Positions 15,034 to 23,856 of a stretch of 35,372 bases of DNA are shown piece after piece. The notes under the pieces were generated by a model, which did not search any database, was not told where the DNA came from, and saw nothing but the letters and a program-made list of their open reading frames with translations. The number at the start of each line of letters is the position of its first letter. Positions within the stretch are counted from its first letter, which is position 1. Source of the DNA: DATILI01 sp035476635 (lineage in GTDB: Bacteria; Pseudomonadota; Gammaproteobacteria; Burkholderiales; Burkholderiaceae_C); NCBI GenBank assembly GCA_035476635.1, contig DATILI010000095.1:1-35372 (forward strand). Direction: 5' to 3'. The translations under genes were made by a program, and so were the position numbers.

Positions 15034-18000
15034 ACTTCTCCGCCCCCTTCATCCACCGCCCGGTCGCCACCGCACTGGTCACGCTGGGCGTTGCCCTGGC
15101 CGGCGTCATCAGCTTCTTCCTGCTGCCGGTAGCGCCGCTGCCGCAAGTCGACTTCCCCACCATCTCGGTGACCGCCTCGCTGCCCGGCGCCAGCCCTGAG
15201 ACCATGGCCACCAGCGTGGCCACGCCGCTGGAGCGCGCGCTCGGCGCCATCGCGGGGGTCAACGAAATCACCTCTTCGTCTTCGCTGGGAAACACCCGCG
15301 TGGTGCTGCAGTTCGACTTGAACCGCGACATCAACGGCGCGGCGCGCGAGGTGCAAGCCGCGATCAATGCGGCGCGTACGCTGCTGCCCTCGGGCATGCC
15401 CAGCAACCCGAGCTACCGCAAGGTGAACCCGGCCGAGGCGCCGATCATGATCCTGTCGCTGACTTCGGAGATCCTCACGCGCGGCCAGATGTACGACGCG
15501 GCCTCGACCGTGCTCGCGCAGCGCCTGGCCCAGGTGGAGGGCATCGGCCAGGTCAATATCGGCGGTGGCGCGCTGCCGGCCGTGCGGGTCGAGCTCGACC
15601 CGAACAAGCTCGCGGCCAACGGCATTTCGCTGGAAGACATTCGCGTGGCCGTGACGGCAACCAACGCCAACCGCCCCAAGGGCTCGGTGGAGGAGGGCGA
15701 CCGCTACTGGCAGATCGGCGCCAACGACCAGGCGCGCACCGCCGCGGACTACGCGCCGCTGATCGTGCGCTACCGCAGCGGCAACGCCGTGCGGCTGCAG
15801 GACGTGGCCGAGGTGGTCGATTCGGTGCAGGACGTGCGCAACTACGGCGTGGCCGACGGCAAGCCGGCCATCCTGCTGCTGCTGTTCAAGCAGCCGGGCG
15901 CCAACATCATCGAATCGGTGGACAAGGTGCGCGCACTGCTGCCGCAATTGCGCGCCTCGATTCCCAGCGCCATCAACCTGGACGTGGTGAGCGACCGCAC
16001 GCCCACCATCCGGGCTTCGCTGCGCGAGGTGGAGCGGGCGCTCGCGATTTCCGTGGGGCTGGTGATCCTGGTGGTGTTCCTGTTCCTGCGCAACGTGCGC
16101 GCCGCCGTCATTCCCAGCGTGGCCGTGCCGGTCTCGCTGGCCGGCACCTTTGGCGTGATGTACCTGGCGGGCTATACGCTGGACAACCTCTCGCTCATGG
16201 CGCTCACGGTGGCCACGGGCTTCGTGGTGGATGACGCCATCGTCGTGCTGGAGAACGTCACGCGCCATCTGGAGCGCGGCAAGACGCCGCTTCAGGCGGC
16301 ATTGGCCGGCGCGCGCGAAATCGGCTTCACCGTGGTGTCGATCAGCTTGTCGCTGATCGCGGTGTTCATTCCCATCCTGCTGATGGGCGGCATCGTGGGC
16401 CGGCTGTTTCGCGAGTTCGCCGTGGTTTTGTCTTCCGCCATCCTGGTATCCATGGTGGTCTCGCTGACCACCACGCCGATGATGTGCGCCAAGCTGCTGC
16501 GCGCGCCCGCACCCGCAGCCAAGGGGTCGCGGTTTTCCCGTGCGGCGGCGCGGGCGCAACGCTGGGTGCTGCGCGGCTACCGCCGCTCGCTGGCCTGGGC
16601 CTTGCGCCATCAGCCGGTGACCTTGCTGGTGTTCGTGGGCGTGATTGCGCTCAACATTCACCTCTACGGTATCGTGCCCAAGGGATTCTTTCCGCAGCAG
16701 GATACCGGGCGCATCTCCGGCTCCATCCAGGCCGACCAGGCGACCTCATTCCAGGCCATGCAGCAGCGGCTGGACCGCTTTCTGGCGATCGTGCGCGCCG
16801 ATCCGGCTGTGCAGAGCGTGACGGGTTTCACGGGCGGGAGCCAGCGCAACACGGCGCAGATGTTCCTGACCTTGAAGCCGCTAGCGCAGCGCGATGCATC
16901 GACCGACCAGGTGGTGGCGCGGCTGCGCATCAAGCTGGCGAAAGAGCCGGGCGCCAATCTGTTCCTGAACCCCGTGCAGGACATCCGCGTCGGCGCGCGC
17001 CAGGCCAATGCGTCCTACCAGTTCACGCTGCAGTCCGACAACCTGGAGGACCTGCGCACCTGGGAGCCGCGCATCCGGCTGGCCTTGACGCGGCTGCCGG
17101 AGCTGGCCGATGTCAACACCGACCAGCAGGACCGCGGCATGCAGACCTCGCTGGTGATCGACCGCGATGCCGCGGCGCGCCTGGGGCTTTCGGTGCGCGC
17201 CATCGACACCACGCTGAACAATGCGTTTGGCCAGCGCCAGGTCGGCGTGATCTACAACCCGCTGAACCAGTACCGCGTGGTGATGGAGCTGGCGCCCGAG
17301 TTTCTGCAGGGACCGGAATCGCTGCGCAGCCTGAACTTCGTCGCCAGCAGCGGCAAGCTGGTGCCGCTGTCGGCCTTTGCCCGCATGGAGCTCACCAACA
17401 CGCCGCTGTCGGTGAGCCACCAGGGCGGTGCGCCGGCGACCACCATCAGCTTCAACCTGCCGCTGGATGTGTCGCTTTCGCAGGCCACGGACGCGGTGCA
17501 CAACGCCATGGCCGAGCTCGGCGTGCCGGTGTCGGTGCGCGGCACGTTCCAGGGCACGGCGCGCGCGTTCGCGCAGTCGCTGGACAGCCAGCCGCTGTTG
17601 ATCCTGGCGGCGCTGGTCACGATCTACCTGGTGCTGGGCATCCTCTACGAAAGCCTGATCCACCCGATCACGATCTTGTCCACGCTGCCCTCGGCCGGCG
17701 TGGGCGCCTTGCTGGCGCTGATGCTCTTCAACACCGAGTTTTCCATCATCGCGCTGATCGGTGTGATCCTTTTGATCGGCATCGTGAAGAAGAACGCGAT
17801 CATGATGATCGACTTTGCCATCGACCGGCAGCGCCGGGGCAATCTCTCGGCCGCGCAGGCAATTTACAAGGCCTGCAAGCTGCGTGTGCGCCCGATCCTG
17901 ATGACCACGGTGGCGGCGATCTTCGGCGCCATTCCATTGGCCATCGGCACCGGCGACGGCGCCGAGCTGCGCCGCCCGCTGGGCATTGCCGTGGTCGGCG

Positions 18001-18146
18001 GCCTGATCCTGAGCCAGTTGCTCACGCTCTACACGACGCCGGTGGTCTACGTGGGCATGGACCGCCTGCGCGGCTGGGCCACGCGCCGGCGCAAGGGCGC
18101 GAATGCGGCGCGGCCCACCTCCAAGGAAATCAACTATGCCGCATGA
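15030..18146 (+). CDS. mdtC: RND multidrug efflux pump subunit, MdtC-like
   Basis: Second inner-membrane RND pump, 1038 residues, clearly paralogous to the preceding protein. It starts NFSAPFIHRPVATALVTLG, has the relay aspartates in TGFVVDDAIVVLEN (D401, D402), the same numbering as its partner, and the C-terminal GVILLIGIVKKNAIMMID block. The ATG at 15030 overlaps the upstream stop by four bases, so equal production of both pump subunits is likely. The last codons overlap the start of the lipoprotein gene. The mdtB/mdtC assignment by gene order follows the E. coli operon. Confidence 0.93.
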   Translation: MNFSAPFIHRPVATALVTLGVALAGVISFFLLPVAPLPQVDFPTISVTASLPGASPETMATSVATPLERALGAIAGVNEITSSSSLGNTRVVLQFDLNRDINGAAREVQAAINAARTLLPSGMPSNPSYRKVNPAEAPIMILSLTSEILTRGQMYDAASTVLAQRLAQVEGIGQVNIGGGALPAVRVELDPNKLAANGISLEDIRVAVTATNANRPKGSVEEGDRYWQIGANDQARTAADYAPLIVRYRSGNAVRLQDVAEVVDSVQDVRNYGVADGKPAILLLLFKQPGANIIESVDKVRALLPQLRASIPSAINLDVVSDRTPTIRASLREVERALAISVGLVILVVFLFLRNVRAAVIPSVAVPVSLAGTFGVMYLAGYTLDNLSLMALTVATGFVVDDAIVVLENVTRHLERGKTPLQAALAGAREIGFTVVSISLSLIAVFIPILLMGGIVGRLFREFAVVLSSAILVSMVVSLTTTPMMCAKLLRAPAPAAKGSRFSRAAARAQRWVLRGYRRSLAWALRHQPVTLLVFVGVIALNIHLYGIVPKGFFPQQDTGRISGSIQADQATSFQAMQQRLDRFLAIVRADPAVQSVTGFTGGSQRNTAQMFLTLKPLAQRDASTDQVVARLRIKLAKEPGANLFLNPVQDIRVGARQANASYQFTLQSDNLEDLRTWEPRIRLALTRLPELADVNTDQQDRGMQTSLVIDRDAAARLGLSVRAIDTTLNNAFGQRQVGVIYNPLNQYRVVMELAPEFLQGPESLRSLNFVASSGKLVPLSAFARMELTNTPLSVSHQGGAPATTISFNLPLDVSLSQATDAVHNAMAELGVPVSVRGTFQGTARAFAQSLDSQPLLILAALVTIYLVLGILYESLIHPITILSTLPSAGVGALLALMLFNTEFSIIALIGVILLIGIVKKNAIMMIDFAIDRQRRGNLSAAQAIYKACKLRVRPILMTTVAAIFGAIPLAIGTGDGAELRRPLGIAVVGGLILSQLLTLYTTPVVYVGMDRLRGWATRRRKGANAARPTSKEINYAA

Positions 18147-19572
18147 ACCGAAGAAGCAGCGCGCCGTGGCCGGAGCGAGGGCAACCGCCATTTGCGCAGT
18201 CCTGCTGCTCGCTGCCTGCAGCACCGCGCCCAAGTACACCCCGCCGACGATTGACGTGCCGGCCGCGTTCAAGGAATCCGCCGGCTGGAAGCTGGCCGAC
18301 CCCAATGCCGCGGCGGTGCCCGACGACTGGTGGCTGCTGTTCAACGACCCGGTGCTCAATGCGCTGCAGGCGCAGGTCGTGCTCGGCAACCAGAACCTGC
18401 AGGCCAGCATTGCCCAATACCGCGTGGCGCAGGCCTCGCTCGCTTCAAGCCGGGCCGGGCTGCTGCCCAGCATCGGTGTGGGTGCGAGCGCCAGCCGCAG
18501 CTCCAGCGGCTCGGTGAGCGCATCGGGCACTGCACCGGGAACGAGCTATGCGCTGTCGGGCAGCGCGAACTGGGAAATCGATCTCTGGGGCCGTTTGGCC
18601 GGTACCGTGGACAGCGCCCAGGCGCGGCTGCAAGCCAGCCAGGACGACCTGGCCGCTGCGCGCCTCTCCACGCAGGCCACATTGGCCCAGGTGTATTTCT
18701 CGCTGCGCGCAACCGAGGCGCAGGGCGCGCTGCTCGAAAGCACGCTGGCGGCCTACCTGCGTTCGCTCGAGCTCACCCAAAACCGGTATACGGCCGGCGT
18801 GGCGTCGTCCGCCGACGTGGCGCAGGCGCAGACGCAGTTGAAGACCGCCCAGGCGCAGCTGATCGATTCCAACAATAGCCGGGCCCAGCTGGAGCATGCC
18901 ATCGCCGCGCTGCTGGGCAAGGCGCCGGCGGCGTTCAGCCTGGCACGCACATCAGCCCTGCCGGCCGTGCCCGAGGTGCCGCTGCAACTGCCGTCCAGCC
19001 TGCTGGAGCGGCGCCCCGACATCGCCGCGGCAGAGCGCCGCGTGGCCGCGGCCAACGCTGAGATCGGGGTGGCGCGCGCGGCATTTTTCCCGGCGCTGAC
19101 CCTGTCGGCAGGCGTTGGCTTTCGCAACAGCACCCTGGCCAACCTGATCAGCTCGCCGAACCTGTTCTGGTCGCTCGGGCCGGCGCTTGCGCTGGCGGTC
19201 TTCGATGGCGGTGCGCGCCAGGCCGCGGTGGACTCGGCACGAGCCGGCACCGACCAGGCCATTGCCAACTACCGGCAGACGGTGCTGACGGCGCTGCAGG
19301 AGGTGGAAGACAACCTGATCGAAGCCAGCAGCCTGCAAGAGCAGGTGGTGGTGCAGGCCGAAGCCCTGACCGCCGCGCAGAAGGTGCTGGAGGTGGTGAG
19401 CAACCAGTACCGCGCCGGCACGGTGAGCTACCTCAACGTGGTGACCGCCCAGGCCACCGCTTTAAGTGCCGAGCGCAATCTGCTGGATCTGCGCAGCCGC
19501 CGGCTGGCGGCCGTCAATCAGCTGTTGAAGAACATCGCTGGGCGTTGGGACACAGCACCACCGCCAGGCTAA
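18136..19572 (+). CDS. Outer-membrane efflux lipoprotein, NodT/OprM family
   Basis: TolC-like exit channel for the RND pump, 478 residues. The N-terminal lipoprotein signal has a basic stretch, a hydrophobic core and lipobox LLAAC with the acylated cysteine at residue 28. Two OEP repeats follow: SIAQYRVAQASLASSRAGLLPSIG-type coiled regions and, near the end, NYRQTVLTALQEVEDNL and SNQYRAGTVSYLNVV. ATG at 18136 overlaps the MdtC gene by 11 bp and follows an AAGGAA. It completes the tripartite system, which makes the operon self-sufficient; E. coli mdtABC borrows TolC instead. It ends 7 bp from the convergent cca gene with no visible terminator. Confidence 0.92.
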   Translation: MPHEPKKQRAVAGARATAICAVLLLAACSTAPKYTPPTIDVPAAFKESAGWKLADPNAAAVPDDWWLLFNDPVLNALQAQVVLGNQNLQASIAQYRVAQASLASSRAGLLPSIGVGASASRSSSGSVSASGTAPGTSYALSGSANWEIDLWGRLAGTVDSAQARLQASQDDLAAARLSTQATLAQVYFSLRATEAQGALLESTLAAYLRSLELTQNRYTAGVASSADVAQAQTQLKTAQAQLIDSNNSRAQLEHAIAALLGKAPAAFSLARTSALPAVPEVPLQLPSSLLERRPDIAAAERRVAAANAEIGVARAAFFPALTLSAGVGFRNSTLANLISSPNLFWSLGPALALAVFDGGARQAAVDSARAGTDQAIANYRQTVLTALQEVEDNLIEASSLQEQVVVQAEALTAAQKVLEVVSNQYRAGTVSYLNVVTAQATALSAERNLLDLRSRRLAAVNQLLKNIAGRWDTAPPPG

Positions 19573-19579
19573 TCCGGTC

Positions 19580-20818
19580 TCATGCGCCCAGGGCGCTCGC
19601 GACCGCACGTGTGCGCGCCTGCTGGATCATTTCGCCGATCTTCGGGCCCTTGACGCCGGCTTGCTGGGCTTGTGCTGCGATCTCGTTGGTCGCCACGCCC
19701 TGTGCCGCAGCGAGCGCGGCCAGCAGCCGGTCTTTTTGGACATAGGGCTCTTCCTCGTGCCCCAGCCTCCCGCGCGCATCGCATTCGCAGGCCAGCAGGA
19801 CCTCTTCGAACCGCAGCGGCTTGCGAAAGGCGTCGCAGCGCTCGAGCAGGCGCACGAGCGCTGCCGCGTTCAGGTCGGCGCTGCGATGGATGTTGCCGTG
19901 CTCGCGCGCCACGACGTCGGCGAGTTCGCGGCACTCCACGGGGACGCGCAGGCGTTCGCTAACGTCCTTGAGCAGCCTGGCACTGCGCTGCTCGTGGCCG
20001 ATATGACGGGGCAAAACATCGGCCGGCGTGGTCCCCTTGCCCAAGTCGTGCATCAGGCAAGCCACGCGCACGGGCAGAGACGCGTCCAGCCGCGCACTCA
20101 TGTCCAGCACCATCATCAGGTGCACGCCGGTGTCGATCTCGGGGTGGTACTCCGCGCGCTGCGGAACGCCCCAAAGCCGCGCTACTTCGGGCAGCAGCCT
20201 GGGCAAGGCGCCGCATTCGCGCAGCACTTCGAACATGCGCGAGGGCATCTTTTCCATCAGGCCCCGGCTGAGCTCCTGCCAGACGCGCTCGGCCACCAGC
20301 GCATCGGCTTCGCCGGCGGCAACCATCTCGCGCATCAACTGTGTGGTTTCCGGTGCCACCTTGAAGTCGGCAAAGCGTGCCGCGAAGCGCGCCACGCGCA
20401 GGATGCGCACCGGGTCTTCGCGAAAGGCATCGGTCACGTGCCGCAGCACGCGTTGGCCCAAGTCTTCCTGGCCGCGGTAGGGGTCGATGAGGCCGTCGGT
20501 CCCGGTGGCGTGCGCGCGCTGCGCGATGGCGTTGATGGTCAGGTCGCGCCGCGCCAGGTCTTCTTCGAGCGTGACGTTGGGCGCTGTGTGCACGGCAAAG
20601 CCGTGGTAGCCGCGCGCCGTCTTGCGCTCGGTGCGCGCCAGCGCGTATTCCTCGCGGGTCTGCGGATGCAGGAACACCGGGAAGTCCTTGCCCACGGGCA
20701 GATAGCCCTGGGCAATCATTTCTTCGGGCGTGGCGCCGACCACCACCCAGTCGTGGTCGTGCACCGGCCGGCCGAGCAAGGCGTCGCGCACCGCACCGCC
20801 GACGAGGTAGATTTGCAT
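19580..20818 (-). CDS. cca: CCA-adding tRNA nucleotidyltransferase, multifunctional with HD domain
   Basis: Adds or repairs the 3' CCA of tRNAs using CTP and ATP. 412 residues, the same length as E. coli Cca, to which it is similar along its length. The N-terminal nucleotidyltransferase domain has GGAVRDALLG and the metal-binding D-x-D in VHDHDWVVVG, then DFPVFLHPQTREEYALARTE and RRDLTINAIA. The C-terminal half holds an HD phosphohydrolase motif (CLMHDLGKG), characteristic of the multifunctional bacterial type. TAAACT lies exactly six bases before the ATG and no Shine-Dalgarno sequence is present. Confidence 0.96.
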   Translation of the reverse strand: MQIYLVGGAVRDALLGRPVHDHDWVVVGATPEEMIAQGYLPVGKDFPVFLHPQTREEYALARTERKTARGYHGFAVHTAPNVTLEEDLARRDLTINAIAQRAHATGTDGLIDPYRGQEDLGQRVLRHVTDAFREDPVRILRVARFAARFADFKVAPETTQLMREMVAAGEADALVAERVWQELSRGLMEKMPSRMFEVLRECGALPRLLPEVARLWGVPQRAEYHPEIDTGVHLMMVLDMSARLDASLPVRVACLMHDLGKGTTPADVLPRHIGHEQRSARLLKDVSERLRVPVECRELADVVAREHGNIHRSADLNAAALVRLLERCDAFRKPLRFEEVLLACECDARGRLGHEEEPYVQKDRLLAALAAAQGVATNEIAAQAQQAGVKGPKIGEMIQQARTRAVASALGA

Positions 20819-20824
20819 CGCGCC

Positions 20825-20830
20825 AGTTTA
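20825..20830 (-). promoter_or_regulatory. -10-like TAAACT, 6 nt before cca ATG
   Basis: On the minus strand TAAACT is followed by six bases and then the cca start codon, the same geometry as TACACT at 9008 and 22042. The -35 region (GGATGC) is poor. Confidence 0.35.
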
Positions 20831-20859
20831 GGCCAGCGCCGGCCCGCGCATCCGGGTGC

Positions 20860-21249
20860 CTAGGCTGCGGATCGTTTGCGCGCCGTGACCTCGATCTCGA
20901 TCTGCATGCGCGGGTCGGCCAGGCCGGCGGAAATCATCATCGCGGCCGGCCGCACGTCGCCGAAGTAGCGCTTGAGCGTGGGCCAGGTCCGGGGGAAGTC
21001 CTCGCCCTTGGGCAGCACGTAGGTGACACGCACCACGTCGGCCAGGCTGGCGCCGGCTTCGGTCAGTGCCGCCTGGATGTTGCGCAGGCATTGGTCGGTC
21101 TGCGCGACCAGGTCGTCGGAGATGGTCATGGCCTGGTAGTCGAAACCGGTCGTGCCGGAGACGAAGACCCAGTCGCCGTCAACCACGGCGCGCGAGTAGC
21201 CGATTTCGTGTTCGAAGGTCGATCCCGAACTGATCAGACGCCTGGTCAT
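20860..21249 (-). CDS. RidA/YjgF/YER057c-family protein
   Basis: 129-residue trimeric-fold protein related to the enamine/imine deaminase RidA, which destroys reactive 2-aminoacrylate intermediates in the cytosol. Seen are VFVSGTTGFD, the mid-chain RNIQAALTEAGASLADVVRVTYVL block typical of the family, and the C-terminal RMQIEIEVTA, which carries the conserved arginine and glutamate region. ATG at 21249 overlaps the stop of the glutathione S-transferase gene by four bases and follows GGAAGGA. Much longer starts would run into that gene. Many subfamilies lack proven deaminase activity, so I give no symbol. Confidence 0.88.
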   Translation of the reverse strand: MTRRLISSGSTFEHEIGYSRAVVDGDWVFVSGTTGFDYQAMTISDDLVAQTDQCLRNIQAALTEAGASLADVVRVTYVLPKGEDFPRTWPTLKRYFGDVRPAAMMISAGLADPRMQIEIEVTARKRSAA

Positions 21250-21938
21250 GATTGAGTCCTTCCCAGGCGATAGGGTTCTTCGAAATCGAGAAAGTCCTTT
21301 TCCGCGAGCGCGTCGTCCATCCAGGCCTTGATGCCGGGCAGGGCGCAGACGCGGCGGATGTAGTCGGTGATGTGGCCCGGCACCGGCAGGGTGTAGTTGC
21401 GCAGGCGCATGCAGACCGGCGCGAAATAGGCGTCGGCAATCGTGAATTCGCCGAACAGCAGCTTGTTGCCGCTTTGTTCCAGCAGCGGAGTCCACATGCT
21501 GATGATGCGCTGTACGTCGGCGCGCACCGCGGGCTTGTCGCGCCAGAGCAGGCGGCCGACCTCGGGCAGGCAAGCCTCCACGTTCATCGGGCAGTGGCTG
21601 CGCAGCGCGGAAAATCCCGAATGCATTTCGGCGCAGATGCTGCGTGCGCGCGCACGGTCCTTGGCTTCCTGTGGCCAGAGGCTCTTTTCGGGGAAGCGTT
21701 CAGCCACATATTCGGCGATGGCCAGCGTGTCCCAGACGACGAAGCCGTCGTCCACCAGCACCGGCACCCGGCCGGTGGGATTGATGGGAAGAATCGTTGT
21801 CTTGAAGGTGGAATCCGCTTCGAACGAGTCAAAGCGCACTTTGACTTCTTCGAAAGGGATGCCGGCCTGCTTGAGCAGCACCCAGGGGCGCATGGACCAG
21901 GAGGAGTAGTTCTTGTTGCCGATATAGAGCTTGAGCAT
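21246..21938 (-). CDS. Glutathione S-transferase family protein
   Basis: 230-residue cytosolic protein with an N-terminal thioredoxin-like domain and a helical C-terminal domain. The start MLKLYIGNKNYSSWSMRPW supplies the tyrosine/serine active-site region; NPTGRVPVLVDDG and VWDTLAIAEYVAERFPE are the glutathione-binding cis-proline and G-site stretches; FTIADAYFAPV is the N-capping motif of the C-terminal domain. GGAGA lies just before the ATG. It is translationally coupled to the RidA gene downstream, suggesting a joint role in detoxifying reactive metabolites. The substrate is unknown. Confidence 0.92.
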   Translation of the reverse strand: MLKLYIGNKNYSSWSMRPWVLLKQAGIPFEEVKVRFDSFEADSTFKTTILPINPTGRVPVLVDDGFVVWDTLAIAEYVAERFPEKSLWPQEAKDRARARSICAEMHSGFSALRSHCPMNVEACLPEVGRLLWRDKPAVRADVQRIISMWTPLLEQSGNKLLFGEFTIADAYFAPVCMRLRNYTLPVPGHITDYIRRVCALPGIKAWMDDALAEKDFLDFEEPYRLGRTQS

Positions 21939-22041
21939 GGGTATCTCCGTTGCGAAGCCCGAATGCTACTGCGCGGCGCCGGCCGGATTGATGCAAAGAA
22001 TCCGCAGAATTGATGCGATGGACGTCGCTGGATGCGGCCCC

Positions 22042-22047
22042 TACACT
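22042..22047 (+). promoter_or_regulatory. -10 element TACACT, 6 nt before ATG of diguanylate cyclase
   Basis: TACACT (22042-22047) is followed by six bases and ATG. TGGACG at 22019-22024, spaced 17 bp, matches TTGACA at four positions. Transcription would start at or next to the A of ATG. Confidence 0.5.
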
Positions 22048-22053
22048 GCGGCA

Positions 22054-23850
22054 ATGTGTGCTGTCGTTCAGGCTATCCGGGCACGCTTGCAATGGCTGGC
22101 GCGGGCGGCGCTTGGGTTGCTGCTGGTGCTGCCGGCCTTTGCACAAGCGGCGCAGGGCGCGCCGCAGCCGGTGCGCCTGATCCATTCCGCGCAGGGCGTT
22201 TCGCTGGTGGGCGCGATGGGGTTCCTGGCGGATGAGCAGGGCCGCCTCGGCATCGACCAGCTGCGGTCTGTCGAGGGCGATGCGCGCTTCACCTACCCCG
22301 AGGGCGTGGTGCACGCAAGCCTGGATGCGCGGCCCTTCTGGTTCAAGATCCGCGTGCGCCAGGAGGGCGCCAACGGCGACTGGCTGATCTCCGTGCCGAT
22401 GGTGGCCGTGCGCGAGCTGCAATTCTTCGGGCCCTACGACGAGGCTGGCGCCGCACTGGGGCCGCCCGTCGTCACCGGATTGGCCCATCCCTACCAGACG
22501 CGCGTCCTGGGCAATGAGCGCTTCGTGTTCCGCTTTCAGCCCGCCGCGCCCGGCGTGTACACCATCTATGTGCGCGCGGCATCGGAGATTTCGCAGCTTT
22601 ATGCCCTGGCGGCCTGGGACACCGGCGAATACATGGCGGCCAGCCAGGGCAAACGCCTGTTCGACGGCATGTGCTACGGCATCCTGCTCGGAATGCTGCT
22701 GTACAACCTGGTGCTGCTGTTTGTGTTTCGCGACCGGATCTATGTCTACTACCTGCTGACTTGCGGCTTTGCCATGCTGTCCATCGCCGGCTTCAACGGC
22801 CATGCCGCACGCTACGTGTTTGCCGACACGCCCTGGTTGTCGACGCCCGTCATGGTGGCGGCGCCGGCCTTGTGGATCGCCTTCGGTGCCTTGTTTGGCC
22901 GGCACTTCCTCGAGTTGCCGCGGCATGCGCCGCGCCTTGATCGCGTCGTCCTTGCGCTGGTCGCCCTGGCGGTGCTGGCCGCGCTGATGGGGGTCGCGGG
23001 CCATGTGATCGGGGCCATGGCATTGATCGAGATCGTCGCCATGGCAGGCACGGCGGTGATGTTCGCCGGGGCGGCCCTCTCGCGGCGGCGCGGATTTCGG
23101 CCGGCCCTGTGGTATCTGGCGGGGCTGGCAGCGCTGTTCGCTTCGGTATTCACCGTGGTGCTGACGAATTGGGGCTTCCTGCACGCCTCGTTCATCCACC
23201 TCAACGGCCTGCAGATCGGGGTGGTGACCGAGGTGGTGGTCTTTGCCATCGCCTTGGGCAGCCGCATCCGTGCGATGCGCGTGGAACGGGGCGCCATGAA
23301 CCGGCGCGCCGCGGTACTTGCCGAAGCGGCCCAGACCGACCCGCTGACCGGCGTGGCCAACCGTGCTGGACTCGCCGCCCATGCCGAGCGGCTGCCGATC
23401 GATGCCGCGCCGCGGGCCTTGATGCTGATCGACCTGGACCATTTCAAACCGGTCAATGACCGCTTTGGCCACGAGGCCGGCGACGCAGTGCTGGTGGAAA
23501 TTGCCGGCCGGCTGGAAAAGCAGGTGCGGCCCGGCGACACCGTGGCACGGCTTGGCGGCGACGAATTCGTGATCCTGTTCGACGGCGCGCCTGACCGCGA
23601 CATGCTGGAGACGATCGCGCGGCGCTTGCTGGAGGCGGTGGCGGCGCCCCTGGTGTTTCGGGGCGAGACGCTGGCCGTGGGCGGCAGTGTCGGGGTGGCG
23701 TGCGATCCGAAGGCCACCATGGACCTCGCGGCACTGATGCGTGCCGCCGATGTGGCCATGTACCACATCAAGGCGCGGGGGCGCGCAGGCTACGCGTTCT
23801 ATGAGGATCTGGCGGTGACGGCGGGCCGGTCTGTACCGGCCTCGTTGTAA
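22054..23850 (+). CDS. Diguanylate cyclase with 7TM-DISM sensor
   Basis: Membrane receptor that makes the second messenger cyclic di-GMP, 598 residues. Order: signal peptide (about 1-30, ending AQA), an extracytoplasmic 7TMR-DISMED2-like beta domain (about 40-190; FWFKIRV, GVYTIYVRAAS), seven transmembrane helices (about 205-405), then a cytosolic GGDEF domain (about 430-585). The active site is an exact GGDEF (501-505). An RxxD inhibitory site (R492-D495) lies five residues before it, so product feedback is expected. ATG at 22054 is chosen because it begins the signal peptide and follows TACACT by six bases; ATG at 22018 in the same frame is an alternative. The ligand of the sensor domain is unknown. 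Confidence 0.92.
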   Translation: MCAVVQAIRARLQWLARAALGLLLVLPAFAQAAQGAPQPVRLIHSAQGVSLVGAMGFLADEQGRLGIDQLRSVEGDARFTYPEGVVHASLDARPFWFKIRVRQEGANGDWLISVPMVAVRELQFFGPYDEAGAALGPPVVTGLAHPYQTRVLGNERFVFRFQPAAPGVYTIYVRAASEISQLYALAAWDTGEYMAASQGKRLFDGMCYGILLGMLLYNLVLLFVFRDRIYVYYLLTCGFAMLSIAGFNGHAARYVFADTPWLSTPVMVAAPALWIAFGALFGRHFLELPRHAPRLDRVVLALVALAVLAALMGVAGHVIGAMALIEIVAMAGTAVMFAGAALSRRRGFRPALWYLAGLAALFASVFTVVLTNWGFLHASFIHLNGLQIGVVTEVVVFAIALGSRIRAMRVERGAMNRRAAVLAEAAQTDPLTGVANRAGLAAHAERLPIDAAPRALMLIDLDHFKPVNDRFGHEAGDAVLVEIAGRLEKQVRPGDTVARLGGDEFVILFDGAPDRDMLETIARRLLEAVAAPLVFRGETLAVGGSVGVACDPKATMDLAALMRAADVAMYHIKARGRAGYAFYEDLAVTAGRSVPASL

Positions 23851-23856
23851 GCGAGG

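Noticed and set aside
14994..16661. 555-codon minus-strand frame within the second RND pump gene
   Set aside because: Composition is His/Gln/Arg/Ala-rich, as expected for the antisense of a membrane-protein gene; no start signal or domain.
16484..18517. 677-codon + strand frame overlapping the second RND pump and the lipoprotein gene
   Set aside because: It is an alternative frame of two well-supported genes, low in complexity (Ala/Arg/Gly/Pro), and has no domain.
21829..23766. 645-codon minus-strand frame opposite the diguanylate cyclase
   Set aside because: It is antisense to an intact GGDEF protein and rich in His, Gln and Gly without motifs.
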